Assembly (NCBI GenBank): GCA_028274925.1
Contig: JAQCNR010000074.1
Span: 1 to 5,117, forward strand
From: Halovenus sp.
Lineage (GTDB): Archaea > Halobacteriota > Halobacteria > Halobacteriales > Haloarculaceae
Reading direction: 5' to 3'
Length of the DNA: 5,117 nucleotides
Shown piece by piece: positions 1 to 5,031 of this stretch (positions are counted from its first letter, which is position 1; each line of letters opens with the position of its first letter). Position numbers and translations under genes: made by a program. The notes under the pieces were generated by a model. The model did not search any database, was not told where the DNA came from, and was given only the letters and a program-made list of their open reading frames with translations.

Positions 1-735
1 AAGTGGGCCAACGCGCTGTTGCCGTTCGACGACGAAGTTGTGCTCGTCAGGCAGAGCTCGTTTGCAGTGGGTGGTACTCTCGACAATCCGATTTATTTCG
101 CGCACGCACCCGGTTCGATATTCCAGTCGATTCCGCCCGGTGTCTACGACATCAGAGTCGTCGTCTACAAGAAGACGACAGCCGCGAGTTCCGGGGGTGA
201 TTTTGCCGCACAAGCCATCAGAAACGCCCCACGACAGGAATCCGAACTGACAGTCGAGTTGGGTCCCTGTGATGCGGACTACAACGCCGAACAACGGCTG
301 GAAAACATCGATCAGAACATGCTCGACACGTACGAAGAACTGGGCGAAGCGAAAGCGAAGTACAGCAAGGCACGAATTTCATTCGCCGGAGACGTGCAAT
401 CGCTTACGTTTGATCTGCTCAGCGGCGGTACTACCAAAGCGGCGAAAGCTGGCTTCAAACTGAAGGGAGTTCTGACAGGTGCTGGCAGCATCGAAAATTT
501 CTTCTCGCTTGGCAGTATGGCGCTAAACCTGAAAGACGGTGCCGAGGCACAGAAAGCGTTCGACAAGCGAGTCACAGAAATCAAAGAGCTTCAATCGAAG
601 AAATCCAGCATCCTTGACGGCGTCGAACGGTGTAATGGCGAACCGTACTCGCTTGAGGAGTACAGCGCACCCTCACCGGGCGAGGTTCAGGATGCGGTGG
701 CAGAAGGAGAGGACTTGATTGGTGATGACAAATGA
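1..735 (+). CDS. Hypothetical protein with C-terminal helical hairpin, 5' end outside window
   Basis: The frame is open from base 1 to the TGA at 733-735 (244 residues visible), so the true start probably lies upstream. A TTG at 19 is possible but has no reason to be preferred. I do not recognise the family. Visible residues 1-88 alternate hydrophobic and polar stretches with Gly/Pro turns (for example SIPPGVYDIRVVVYKK), which suggests a beta-sandwich-like domain. Residues about 92-126 form a charged helix, about 131-178 a Gly/Ala-rich, mildly hydrophobic stretch without charged clusters, and about 179-209 a second Lys/Glu-rich helix. The only two cysteines (about 90 and 211) sit just outside the two helices and could clamp them by a disulfide if the protein is exported. 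The acidic tail ends in GDDK. The stop overlaps the start of a lipoprotein gene, which implies coupled expression and perhaps physical partnership. Coding status is solid; function is unknown and export is inferred only from the neighbour. Confidence 0.85.
   Translation, partial: KWANALLPFDDEVVLVRQSSFAVGGTLDNPIYFAHAPGSIFQSIPPGVYDIRVVVYKKTTAASSGGDFAAQAIRNAPRQESELTVELGPCDADYNAEQRLENIDQNMLDTYEELGEAKAKYSKARISFAGDVQSLTFDLLSGGTTKAAKAGFKLKGVLTGAGSIENFFSLGSMALNLKDGAEAQKAFDKRVTEIKELQSKKSSILDGVERCNGEPYSLEEYSAPSPGEVQDAVAEGEDLIGDDK
721..725 (+). promoter_or_regulatory. Ribosome-binding site GGTGA for the lipoprotein gene
   Basis: GGTGA lies six bases before the ATG at 732, inside the last codons of the upstream gene. 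It is complementary to the UCACC core at the 3' end of archaeal 16S rRNA. Together with the ATGA stop/start overlap (732-735) it supports translational coupling and the choice of this start. Confidence 0.6.
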
Positions 736-1541
736 TCAGCAACGTCTCACGCCGACGTATCCTGCTCGTGTTCGCGGTGGCGGCACTCGTCGCGCTGGCG
801 GGCTGTAGCTTCGGCGGGGGTGCTGAGAGCCCGTCGGCGTCGACCGACGAGACGAATCCGTCGAGCGACGGGACCCCGACGGGCACAGACGGCGGCGAGC
901 CGACACTGGAGGGGGTGACGGCGAACACGAGCGAGGCGTTCGCCGAGGTTGGGTCGTTCACCCTGGAGACGACGACCAGGACGACCAACGCGACCCAGTC
1001 GCTGGTGTCCAACCAGACAATTAGAGCGGACCTCGACGCCGAGGCTGTGTACATCTCTGACCGCTCGGAACTGCGCGGGAACACGAACGCGACGCTGGTG
1101 ACCGAGAGCTACGGGGCCGGCGAGACGGTGTTCATTCGCAACCACTTCCCAGCGCAGAATTTCACGTTCTACGAACGGCAAAACACGAGCGACACTCTGG
1201 CGGAGGAATCTGTTGAGGACACCGAATCGGGGTCGCTCGCTGACCGGTACGAGTTCACCCACAGTCGCACCGACGATGGCGACCACCGGTTCACGGCCGA
1301 CTCGCCCGAGCAGTTCACCGGGAGCGTCTCCGGGGGAACGGTCGACACCCTCTCGGCTGAGGTTATTGTCGACGCTGACACAGGTCTCGTGACCGAAGTC
1401 GAGATACGCCTGACGGCGACGACTGACCAGGGAGAGTTGACAATCTCGGAACAGCGGACGCTTTCGGAGATTGGAACGACGACGGTCACCGAACCTGACT
1501 GGCTCGACGCAGCACGAGACGAAACTGGCCAGGGGTCGTAA
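732..1541 (+). CDS. Haloarchaeal lipoprotein, LppX/LolA-like domain possible
   Basis: A 269-residue surface lipoprotein. The N-terminus has an Arg run (SRRR, residues 6-9), a hydrophobic core (10-22) and a lipobox LAGC ending at Cys25, the expected site of lipid attachment. The Arg pair fits Tat export, as is usual for haloarchaeal lipoproteins. Residues 26-60 are a low-complexity Ser/Thr/Gly/Asp/Pro linker. Residues about 61-258 show repeated strand-like patterns (SFTLETTTRTT, AVYISDRSEL, FTFYERQ, AEVIVDADTGLVTEVEIRLT). This resembles the many haloarchaeal lipoproteins whose beta-rich domain recalls LppX/LolA carriers (some are annotated DUF7537); that link is from memory and not tested. There are six N-X-S/T sequons, at Asn 65, 86, 94, 119, 143 and 151. 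The gene starts in an ATGA overlap with the previous gene and has a GGTGA site before it, so the pair is probably one operon. The ligand is unknown. Confidence is high for a lipoprotein and low for a carrier role. Confidence 0.9.
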   Translation: MISNVSRRRILLVFAVAALVALAGCSFGGGAESPSASTDETNPSSDGTPTGTDGGEPTLEGVTANTSEAFAEVGSFTLETTTRTTNATQSLVSNQTIRADLDAEAVYISDRSELRGNTNATLVTESYGAGETVFIRNHFPAQNFTFYERQNTSDTLAEESVEDTESGSLADRYEFTHSRTDDGDHRFTADSPEQFTGSVSGGTVDTLSAEVIVDADTGLVTEVEIRLTATTDQGELTISEQRTLSEIGTTTVTEPDWLDAARDETGQGS

Positions 1542-1750
1542 TCCTGCGGCCCCACGATGCGGTCGGTGTAAAACGCTTGTGCGGAATCGTCATAATTGCT
1601 GTGCAGGATATAGAGTTCGGTACACCGTGGCAGTCTCGTTTCATTTGCCCGGCACCTACTGAATTCACCTGGAGAGCCGGTAGTCCGATCACTGCGGATT
1701 CTCAAAAGTCCGGGGAAGAGAAAGACGCGTTTCAGACGCCCGGTCGTGAA
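1542..1750. other. Intergenic stretch without a supported gene
   Basis: No open frame here has halophilic (acidic) composition or a convincing start. A weak hairpin is possible (arms 1682-1687 and 1695-1700, one G-U pair) but no T-run follows, so no terminator can be called after the lipoprotein gene. The right end grades into the AT-rich promoter of the protease gene. Confidence 0.5.
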
Positions 1751-1756
1751 CGCCGT

Positions 1757-1780
1757 TATATTAAATAAAATTTATGTAAA
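1757..1780 (+). promoter_or_regulatory. AT-rich TATA-type promoter of the CPBP protease gene
   Basis: A nearly pure A/T tract (TTATATTAAATAAAATTTATG and the following TAAA) stands out from GC-rich surroundings and ends about 30 bases before the ATG at 1811. Several TATA-like octamers overlap here, so the exact box is uncertain. A start site near 1790-1800 would leave a short leader containing GGTGA. Confidence 0.65.
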
Positions 1781-1798
1781 GGGACAATAGAACGGTCC

Positions 1799-1803
1799 GG
1801 TGA
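1799..1803 (+). promoter_or_regulatory. Ribosome-binding site GGTGA for the CPBP protease gene
   Basis: GGTGA lies seven bases before the ATG at 1811 and matches the archaeal 16S anti-Shine-Dalgarno sequence. It is the same form seen before the lipoprotein gene and supports ATG 1811 as the start. Confidence 0.5.
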
Positions 1804-1810
1804 GAAGCAA

Positions 1811-2647
1811 ATGCGCACCAGAACGGACAATTTGCGGTCATTTATTGCCCGGCACCGGATTCCCGCTTTCCTTCTTGTTACGTTCGGCTGGACGTTGACA
1901 GTGGACGCGGTGTATTATTGGTTCGGCTGGTGGAGCTCGTTGCCAATTTACATCAACACGTTCCCGCGACAGTGGGGGCTCCCGATGGGCGCGGTAGTCG
2001 TCGCCTGGGCGAGTAATGTCCCGCTTCGGGAGTGGCTCGGACGGGTGTTCCAGTGGCGATTCCCTCTGTGGTTGGTCCTCGGTGTGGTGGCCCTCCCGTT
2101 AGTCATCGATAACATCCAACCGGTAATCGCTGCTCTCGGCGGCGGATCACTGAGCTACTCGCCGCCAGCCCCGCTCCACCTACTTTTCGTCTTCTTCCTG
2201 CTCAACGTCTTTCTCCTGGGTGGCGTCGAGGAATTCGGATGGCGCGGATTTCTTCAACCGGAGTTCCAGGAGCAGATGTCTGTTCTGACGGCGGGTCTCG
2301 CGGTCGGAGTGTTCTGGTGGGCGTGGCATCTGCCCTTGTTTCTCGGCCACCCAAATTTCACCTTCGAGCCGCTGTTTATGGTGCAGTATTTCACGGTTGT
2401 CATTAGCTTTTCGACTGTTCTGGGTGCGCTCGTCAATGTCACCGACGGCGGAGTGATCCCGGCAGTGGTAATGCACGCTGCACTAAACGTTGGGAGCATT
2501 CTCCAGGGGTCTGGTGGCACACTGGATGGCATATTGCTGATCCCGCTCGTCGTCGGCTCGGGTGCGTGGTGGCTGGTTGTCGCCGTTTTGGTGGGTCTGC
2601 ACGGACGTTCGATGGTGCCCAAATCCGTAATTGAACCGCTGTCGTAG
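1811..2647 (+). CDS. CPBP (CAAX/Abi) family intramembrane glutamic-type protease
   Basis: A 278-residue integral membrane protein, a usual length for this family. About eight hydrophobic segments are visible (roughly 17-37, 55-70, 84-108, 121-138, 158-178, 186-209, 212-230, 240-264). The signature motifs are all present in order: EExxxR as EEFGWR (Glu140, Glu141, Arg145), FxxxxH as FWWAWH (Phe168, His173), and HxxxN as HAALN (His222, Asn226). In the Rce1/CPBP family these residues form the active site in the membrane core, so the enzyme should be competent. Substrates in archaea are mostly unknown; other family members cleave prenylated CAAX proteins or process or resist peptide bacteriocins. 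The start is supported by a GGTGA site and an AT-rich promoter. The gene appears monocistronic, since the preceding gene ends 269 bases upstream and the following sequence is a repeat-bearing scar. Family assignment is firm; biological role is not. Confidence 0.93.
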   Translation: MRTRTDNLRSFIARHRIPAFLLVTFGWTLTVDAVYYWFGWWSSLPIYINTFPRQWGLPMGAVVVAWASNVPLREWLGRVFQWRFPLWLVLGVVALPLVIDNIQPVIAALGGGSLSYSPPAPLHLLFVFFLLNVFLLGGVEEFGWRGFLQPEFQEQMSVLTAGLAVGVFWWAWHLPLFLGHPNFTFEPLFMVQYFTVVISFSTVLGALVNVTDGGVIPAVVMHAALNVGSILQGSGGTLDGILLIPLVVGSGAWWLVVAVLVGLHGRSMVPKSVIEPLS

Positions 2648-2650
2648 CCG

Positions 2651-2678
2651 CCGACCAGTCCATCGTTCCACAGGTCGG
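2651..2678 (+). repeat. Small inverted repeat after the protease gene
   Basis: CCGACC (2651-2656) can pair with GGTCGG (2673-2678) across a 16-base loop, beginning three bases after the protease stop. No T-run follows, so it is at best a transcript 3'-end structure. It could also be chance. Confidence 0.25.
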
Positions 2679-2710
2679 CACCTCAAGACGCCAGCAGTTG
2701 TCCAGTATGC

Positions 2711-2780
2711 TGGATACACGCCCTCTACCTTGCACGGTGCTCAGAAACCATGCGAATTTTCAGGAGTCTCAACGGTGAGT
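2711..2780 (+). repeat. Diverged upstream flank of the direct repeat, copy A
   Basis: Aligns without gaps to 4921-4966 over the first 46 bases, with about 36 identities, and then continues with a 2-base length difference to the start of the near-identical block. Shared words include TCAGAAA and CACGG. The homology shows that both copies of the small gene share an older common upstream region. Confidence 0.7.
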
Positions 2781-2905
2781 CCACACAATCACTAAACGCC
2801 ACCGCCCCCAATCCGCAATATGGAAAAGACGGACTCGGGCACCTCCGTTGGCGTCGACGACCCCTACCGGTTCGTCGAGCGCTGTGGCCACCTGACCGAC
2901 GCAGG
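2781..2905 (+). repeat. Near-identical direct repeat, copy A
   Basis: These 125 bases match 4993-5117 with one difference (G at 2887, A at 5099). The match includes 39 bases before the start codon and the first 86 bases of the small gene. The right limit is set only by the window edge at copy B, so the repeat may be longer. Confidence 0.97.
2788..2798 (+). promoter_or_regulatory. Possible leaderless TATA element of small gene, copy A
   Basis: The ATCACTAAACG stretch centres about 26-28 bases before the ATG at 2820, in an otherwise GC-rich region. This is the spacing expected for a haloarchaeal leaderless promoter. No Shine-Dalgarno sequence precedes the ATG, which fits. The match to a TATA consensus is only moderate. 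Confidence 0.4.
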
Positions 2906-3065
2906 AAAGTGTCGCTTCGCCGTCGAACACGGCGACCCCTCACACGAAATCGTGGTCTCGCTATGTCGGTGGTGTCACGCCAGCACCCACGACTCGTGGA
3001 CGACGTACTCTCCAGCCATACCCACATCTCACACGCTCGCGAAAAAAGTCTGTCTCCGAATCTGA
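2820..3065 (+). CDS. Small Cys-containing haloarchaeal protein, copy A, probably 3'-truncated
   Basis: An 81-codon open frame. Residues 1-40 (MEKTDSGTSVGVDDPYRFVE, then RCGHLTDAGKC to about HGDP) are acidic and look genuinely halophilic, with 8 Asp/Glu. They match the second copy at 5032 almost base for base. Residues 41-81 hold only Glu43 and Asp58, are rich in His, Ser, Thr and Cys, and overlap a convergent minus-strand frame. This part is probably out-of-family sequence read after a break near base 2940. The N-terminus resembles, from memory, a family of small haloarchaeal proteins with spaced cysteines (possibly DUF7097). Cys22, Cys31, Cys49 and Cys52 with His53 and His57 (LCRWCHASTH) could also be read as a metal site, which would argue for an intact protein. 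At position 23 this copy has Gly where the other has Asp. I favour a 5' gene fragment, possibly still transcribed from its own promoter. Function is unknown. Confidence 0.45.
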   Translation: MEKTDSGTSVGVDDPYRFVERCGHLTDAGKCRFAVEHGDPSHEIVVSLCRWCHASTHDSWTTYSPAIPTSHTLAKKVCLRI

Positions 3066-3203
3066 ACTGCATTTAGTATCCACGAGTCCGCGCACCTGCT
3101 CATGACTTGCAATAACGCGTAATTCACTTTCATCAATTCCGTCACTGTCATTTTCAATCACGAATAGTAGTTCACCATCTTGGATTTTCGATGTGACCGG
3201 CAT
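2961..3203 (-). CDS. Hypothetical minus-strand ORF, probably a gene remnant
   Basis: Read from ATG 3201-3203, the first 57 or so codons (MPVTSKIQDGELLFVIENDS, then an Asp/Glu-rich run to TDFFRE) look like a real acidic protein with strand-then-helix character. They use noticeably more A/T-ending codons than the neighbouring genes. The remaining 23 residues are Arg-rich with no acidic residue, so true coding probably stops near 3030. The frame is also open upstream to an in-frame TGA at 3246-3248, adding 14 plausible residues (YDGPSSRTEREPVQ), so the fragment may lack its original start. No ribosome-binding sequence precedes ATG 3203. It lies 49 bases after the propeller gene on the same strand and could be co-transcribed. 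It converges with and overlaps the plus-strand small ORF, and both cannot be fully real. I do not recognise a family. Remnant is favoured over a functional 80-residue protein. Confidence 0.35.
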   Translation of the reverse strand: MPVTSKIQDGELLFVIENDSDGIDESELRVIASHEQVRGLVDTKCSSDSETDFFRERVRCGYGWRVRRPRVVGAGVTPPT

Positions 3204-3252
3204 CTGGACTGGCTCTCGTTCGGTCCTCGAAGATGGGCCGTCGTATCAGGAG

Positions 3253-4677
3253 CTAAGGGTCATCGTCGTCGTCGTCGTCCTTCCGACGACGACGGAGCAC
3301 GCCGAGAATGAACAGCACGGCCCCGACACCTGGAATCGCAAAGAGCGCGTTCTGCTCCCAATCGATCGTTCCGTCCCCACGGTTGTCGGTCCCCTCGGAA
3401 TCGCTCTCTCCCTGGTCGGTCCCTCCTTGTGATTCGTTGCCAGTATCTTGCCCTCCTCCATCGTCATCCGCCCCGTCCCCGTCGTTGGAGTCCTGGCCGT
3501 CCCCGTCGCCAGAGTCGTCACCGGCTTGTGGGTCGGCTTCGAGGGTGCGGAGTTCGTTCGTCCCGACCCGCAGGTAGACCCGTTCGTCGGCAACTATCGG
3601 CGAGCGAACCCTTTTGTCCTCGCTGGTCTCGTAGCGCCAGTGGTTGGTGTGGTCATCTACACCGAACACGTGGAGGTCGCCAGCTGGCACGTAGACGAGG
3701 CCGTCAGTGACGATGACAGCGAAAATCCGCTCATCGAGTTGGACCTCCCACTCGATGTCGCCTGTGTCGGTTGCGAGTGCGTACAGGACTCCATTTTGAT
3801 CGCCGACGTAGGCCACGTTTCCTGCAACCGCAGGCGAATGTCCAGCGCCAGCACCCAGTCCTCGGGTCTCGTGTCGCCACAGTTGGTCGCCAGATGCTGC
3901 GTCGAACGCGTAGACAGAGCCATCGAGACTGGAGACGTACACCGTTCCGTCAGCGACTGTCGGGTCGGCCGAGATATCCTCGCCCGCCTGCGCGACCCAC
4001 AGTTCCTCGCCGGTCCCCGCGTCGACGCCGTGTACAGTCCCCTCGTGGGAGCAGACGAATAGCCGGCCGTCCTCGTAGCAGGGTGGCGTCGAGAGCGAGA
4101 CGCCCAGTTCCGAGCGCCACCGGCGGGTACCGGTTGCGGTGTCCAGTGCGTGAATCCGCCCCTCGGCGTAGACAGTGGAGACGTACACCGTTCCGTCAAC
4201 GACGACCGGTGGACCGTTCGGGCTGTATGTGTACTCGTTGTACCAGCGTTCGGTCCCGTCGGCCGTATCAAGCGCCGTCACGAACGCTCCCTGGGCAGTC
4301 CCGTTGAACCCACAAACGTAGAGGGTGTCACCGGCGACTGTCACCTGGTAGTTCGCCGCGTCATCGTCGTACACCCACCCGATATCGCCAGTCACTCTGC
4401 TGACTTCGCGGATTGCGCCGTCGTCCTCGGGAACGTAGAGTGCTTCCTCGTCGACGGCGGGCAGCCAGTGCAGACTCTGCTTGAGCGTGGTCGTCCACAC
4501 TTCTCTAAGGGTTCCACCCGGTGCCGAGTTCGACGGGGCGTAGTTCGTCGCGCCAACGTCGTATCCATACCGTGGCCACCGCTCAGAGAATTCCTGGTCC
4601 TCGGTCTGTGCTGCTCCTGTTCCTGAAAGCAGTAACGGGGCAGCCAGACATCCGAGAAAATCACGCCGTGTTGTCAT
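3253..4677 (-). CDS. Secreted membrane-anchored PQQ-like beta-propeller protein
   Basis: A 474-residue exported protein. The N-terminus has a Tat signal (TRRDFLG, residues 3-9, a hydrophobic stretch to about 19, likely cleavage near GAA-Q at 23/24). Residues about 35-383 hold seven to eight PQQ/quinoprotein-type blades of 35-45 residues. Each follows the pattern DGTVYV...G.VYALD..TG...W, for example DGTVYVSSLDGSVYAFDA at 243-260. The family folds as a beta-propeller related to alcohol dehydrogenases and BamB. I see no evidence for bound PQQ or a catalytic residue, so a binding or scaffold role is more likely than oxidoreductase activity. Residues about 385-438 are an Asp/Gly/Ser/Gln-rich stalk, followed by one membrane segment (about 443-461, AIPGVGAVLFILGVL), a basic RRRRK and an acidic DDDDDDDP tail. 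This resembles an archaeosortase-type C-terminus but has PGV rather than PGF. The start is supported by the Tat motif and a TATA element 28 bases upstream. Transcription appears monocistronic or runs into the small fragment downstream. Confidence 0.93.
   Translation of the reverse strand: MTTRRDFLGCLAAPLLLSGTGAAQTEDQEFSERWPRYGYDVGATNYAPSNSAPGGTLREVWTTTLKQSLHWLPAVDEEALYVPEDDGAIREVSRVTGDIGWVYDDDAANYQVTVAGDTLYVCGFNGTAQGAFVTALDTADGTERWYNEYTYSPNGPPVVVDGTVYVSTVYAEGRIHALDTATGTRRWRSELGVSLSTPPCYEDGRLFVCSHEGTVHGVDAGTGEELWVAQAGEDISADPTVADGTVYVSSLDGSVYAFDAASGDQLWRHETRGLGAGAGHSPAVAGNVAYVGDQNGVLYALATDTGDIEWEVQLDERIFAVIVTDGLVYVPAGDLHVFGVDDHTNHWRYETSEDKRVRSPIVADERVYLRVGTNELRTLEADPQAGDDSGDGDGQDSNDGDGADDDGGGQDTGNESQGGTDQGESDSEGTDNRGDGTIDWEQNALFAIPGVGAVLFILGVLRRRRKDDDDDDDP
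3267..3294 (-). repeat. Perfect 11-bp hairpin at the 3' end of the propeller gene
   Basis: CGTCGTCGTCG (3267-3277) is the exact reverse complement of CGACGACGACG (3284-3294), with a 6-base loop. On the coding strand it is built from the CGT Arg codons and GAC Asp codons of the basic/acidic tail. It lies 12 bases before the stop codon and could stabilise or pause the transcript. No T-run follows, so it is not a typical terminator. Confidence 0.7.
3930..3952 (-). repeat. Intragenic 23-base direct repeat, propeller blade copy 1
   Basis: Identical to 4176-4198. Both encode the blade motif DGTVYVS on the minus strand, in blades separated by 82 codons. Identity at third positions suggests blade duplication or later homogenisation. 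Confidence 0.85.
4176..4198 (-). repeat. Intragenic 23-base direct repeat, propeller blade copy 2
   Basis: Identical to 3930-3952 and in the same reading frame (246 bases apart, a multiple of three). It encodes DGTVYVS of an earlier blade of the propeller protein. Confidence 0.85.
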
Positions 4678-4699
4678 GAGATTGCATACTTCTATATCC

Positions 4700-4714
4700 T
4701 ATTTAGTAAATATT
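4700..4714 (-). promoter_or_regulatory. TATA-type leaderless promoter of the propeller gene
   Basis: On the minus strand the A/T tract AATATTTACTAAATA centres about 28-30 bases before the ATG at 4677. The bases directly before the ATG (GCAATCTC) contain no Shine-Dalgarno match, so a leaderless or near-leaderless transcript is likely. A second A/T patch (about 4690-4697) lies closer to the start. Confidence 0.6.
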
Positions 4715-4715
4715 T

Positions 4716-4920
4716 TGTCGGACATTTCTGGGTGGTCACCCCAGCGCCTGCTCTTGAGGCAGGAGCAGGGTTCTGCTGTGGTGTGCGGAGGGTTTGCAAA
4801 ATCTGGGCACGCTTATTGATACGAGCCTTGTTGAACTCCTCTCAACCCGTACACACTCTCAATTTGACTGTTGATTGTCGGATTACATTGGTATGAGTTC
4901 TTTACGTCAATTGCAGGTGC
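4716..4920. other. Intergenic stretch between divergent genes, no supported gene
   Basis: No frame here is convincingly coding. One plus-strand frame stays open for about 50 codons, but its composition is not acidic and it has no good start. The stretch holds a GC-rich inverted repeat (4747-4769) and a weak 5-bp hairpin (4830-4834 with 4842-4846). It separates the propeller promoter, read leftward, from the small gene, read rightward. Confidence 0.5.
4747..4769. repeat. GC-rich inverted repeat in the divergent intergenic region
   Basis: CCTGCTC (4747-4753) pairs exactly with GAGCAGG (4763-4769) across a 9-base loop. It lies about 35 bases upstream of the propeller TATA tract, a position where a regulator could bind. 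It could also be a remnant of a mobile-element end. Neither is proven. Confidence 0.45.
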
Positions 4921-4992
4921 TGAATGTACGCCCTCCATCCTACACGGCGCTCAGAAAACATACGAACGCTCTCAGGACTCTCACCAGTACGC
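4921..4992 (+). repeat. Diverged upstream flank of the direct repeat, copy B
   Basis: Counterpart of 2711-2780, about 78% identical over the first 46 aligned bases and with a 2-base length difference before the near-identical block begins. Confidence 0.7.
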
Positions 4993-4999
4993 CCACACA

Positions 5000-5010
5000 A
5001 TCACTAAACG
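5000..5010 (+). promoter_or_regulatory. Possible leaderless TATA element of small gene, copy B
   Basis: The same ATCACTAAACG stretch as in copy A, centred about 26-28 bases before the ATG at 5032 and with no Shine-Dalgarno sequence after it. Its exact conservation between copies lies within the homogenised block, so conservation alone does not prove function. Confidence 0.4.
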
Positions 5011-5031
5011 CCACCGCCCCCAATCCGCAAT

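Noticed and set aside
312..1286. Minus-strand open frames opposite the first two genes
   Set aside because: Their composition is Arg/Ser/Val-rich and non-halophilic, while the plus strand carries a lipobox protein and a coupled upstream gene.
1564..1627. Distant 7-base inverted repeat CGGTGTA / TACACCG
   Set aside because: The arms are 50 bases apart and short, with no supporting structure between them. Such pairs are expected by chance.
1577..1768. 63-codon plus-strand open frame after the lipoprotein gene
   Set aside because: It begins with GTG without a ribosome-binding site, lacks halophilic composition in its first half and runs into the promoter tract of the protease gene.
1542..1810. 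Possible tRNA or structured small RNA in the gap before the protease gene
   Set aside because: No T-loop (GGTTCGAATC-like) sequence or cloverleaf arms were found, and the visible hairpins are weak.
3246..4307. Long open frames on the plus strand and in other minus frames across the propeller gene
   Set aside because: They are rich in Arg, Pro and Ser and lack acidic bias, as expected for shadow frames of a GC-rich gene. The minus-strand propeller protein explains the region fully.
4724..4891. Open plus-strand frame that might be the tail of a transposase at an IS200/IS605-type end
   Set aside because: The residues match no transposase motif I can name, no target-site or hairpin end typical of that family is recognisable, and no other part of such an element is present.
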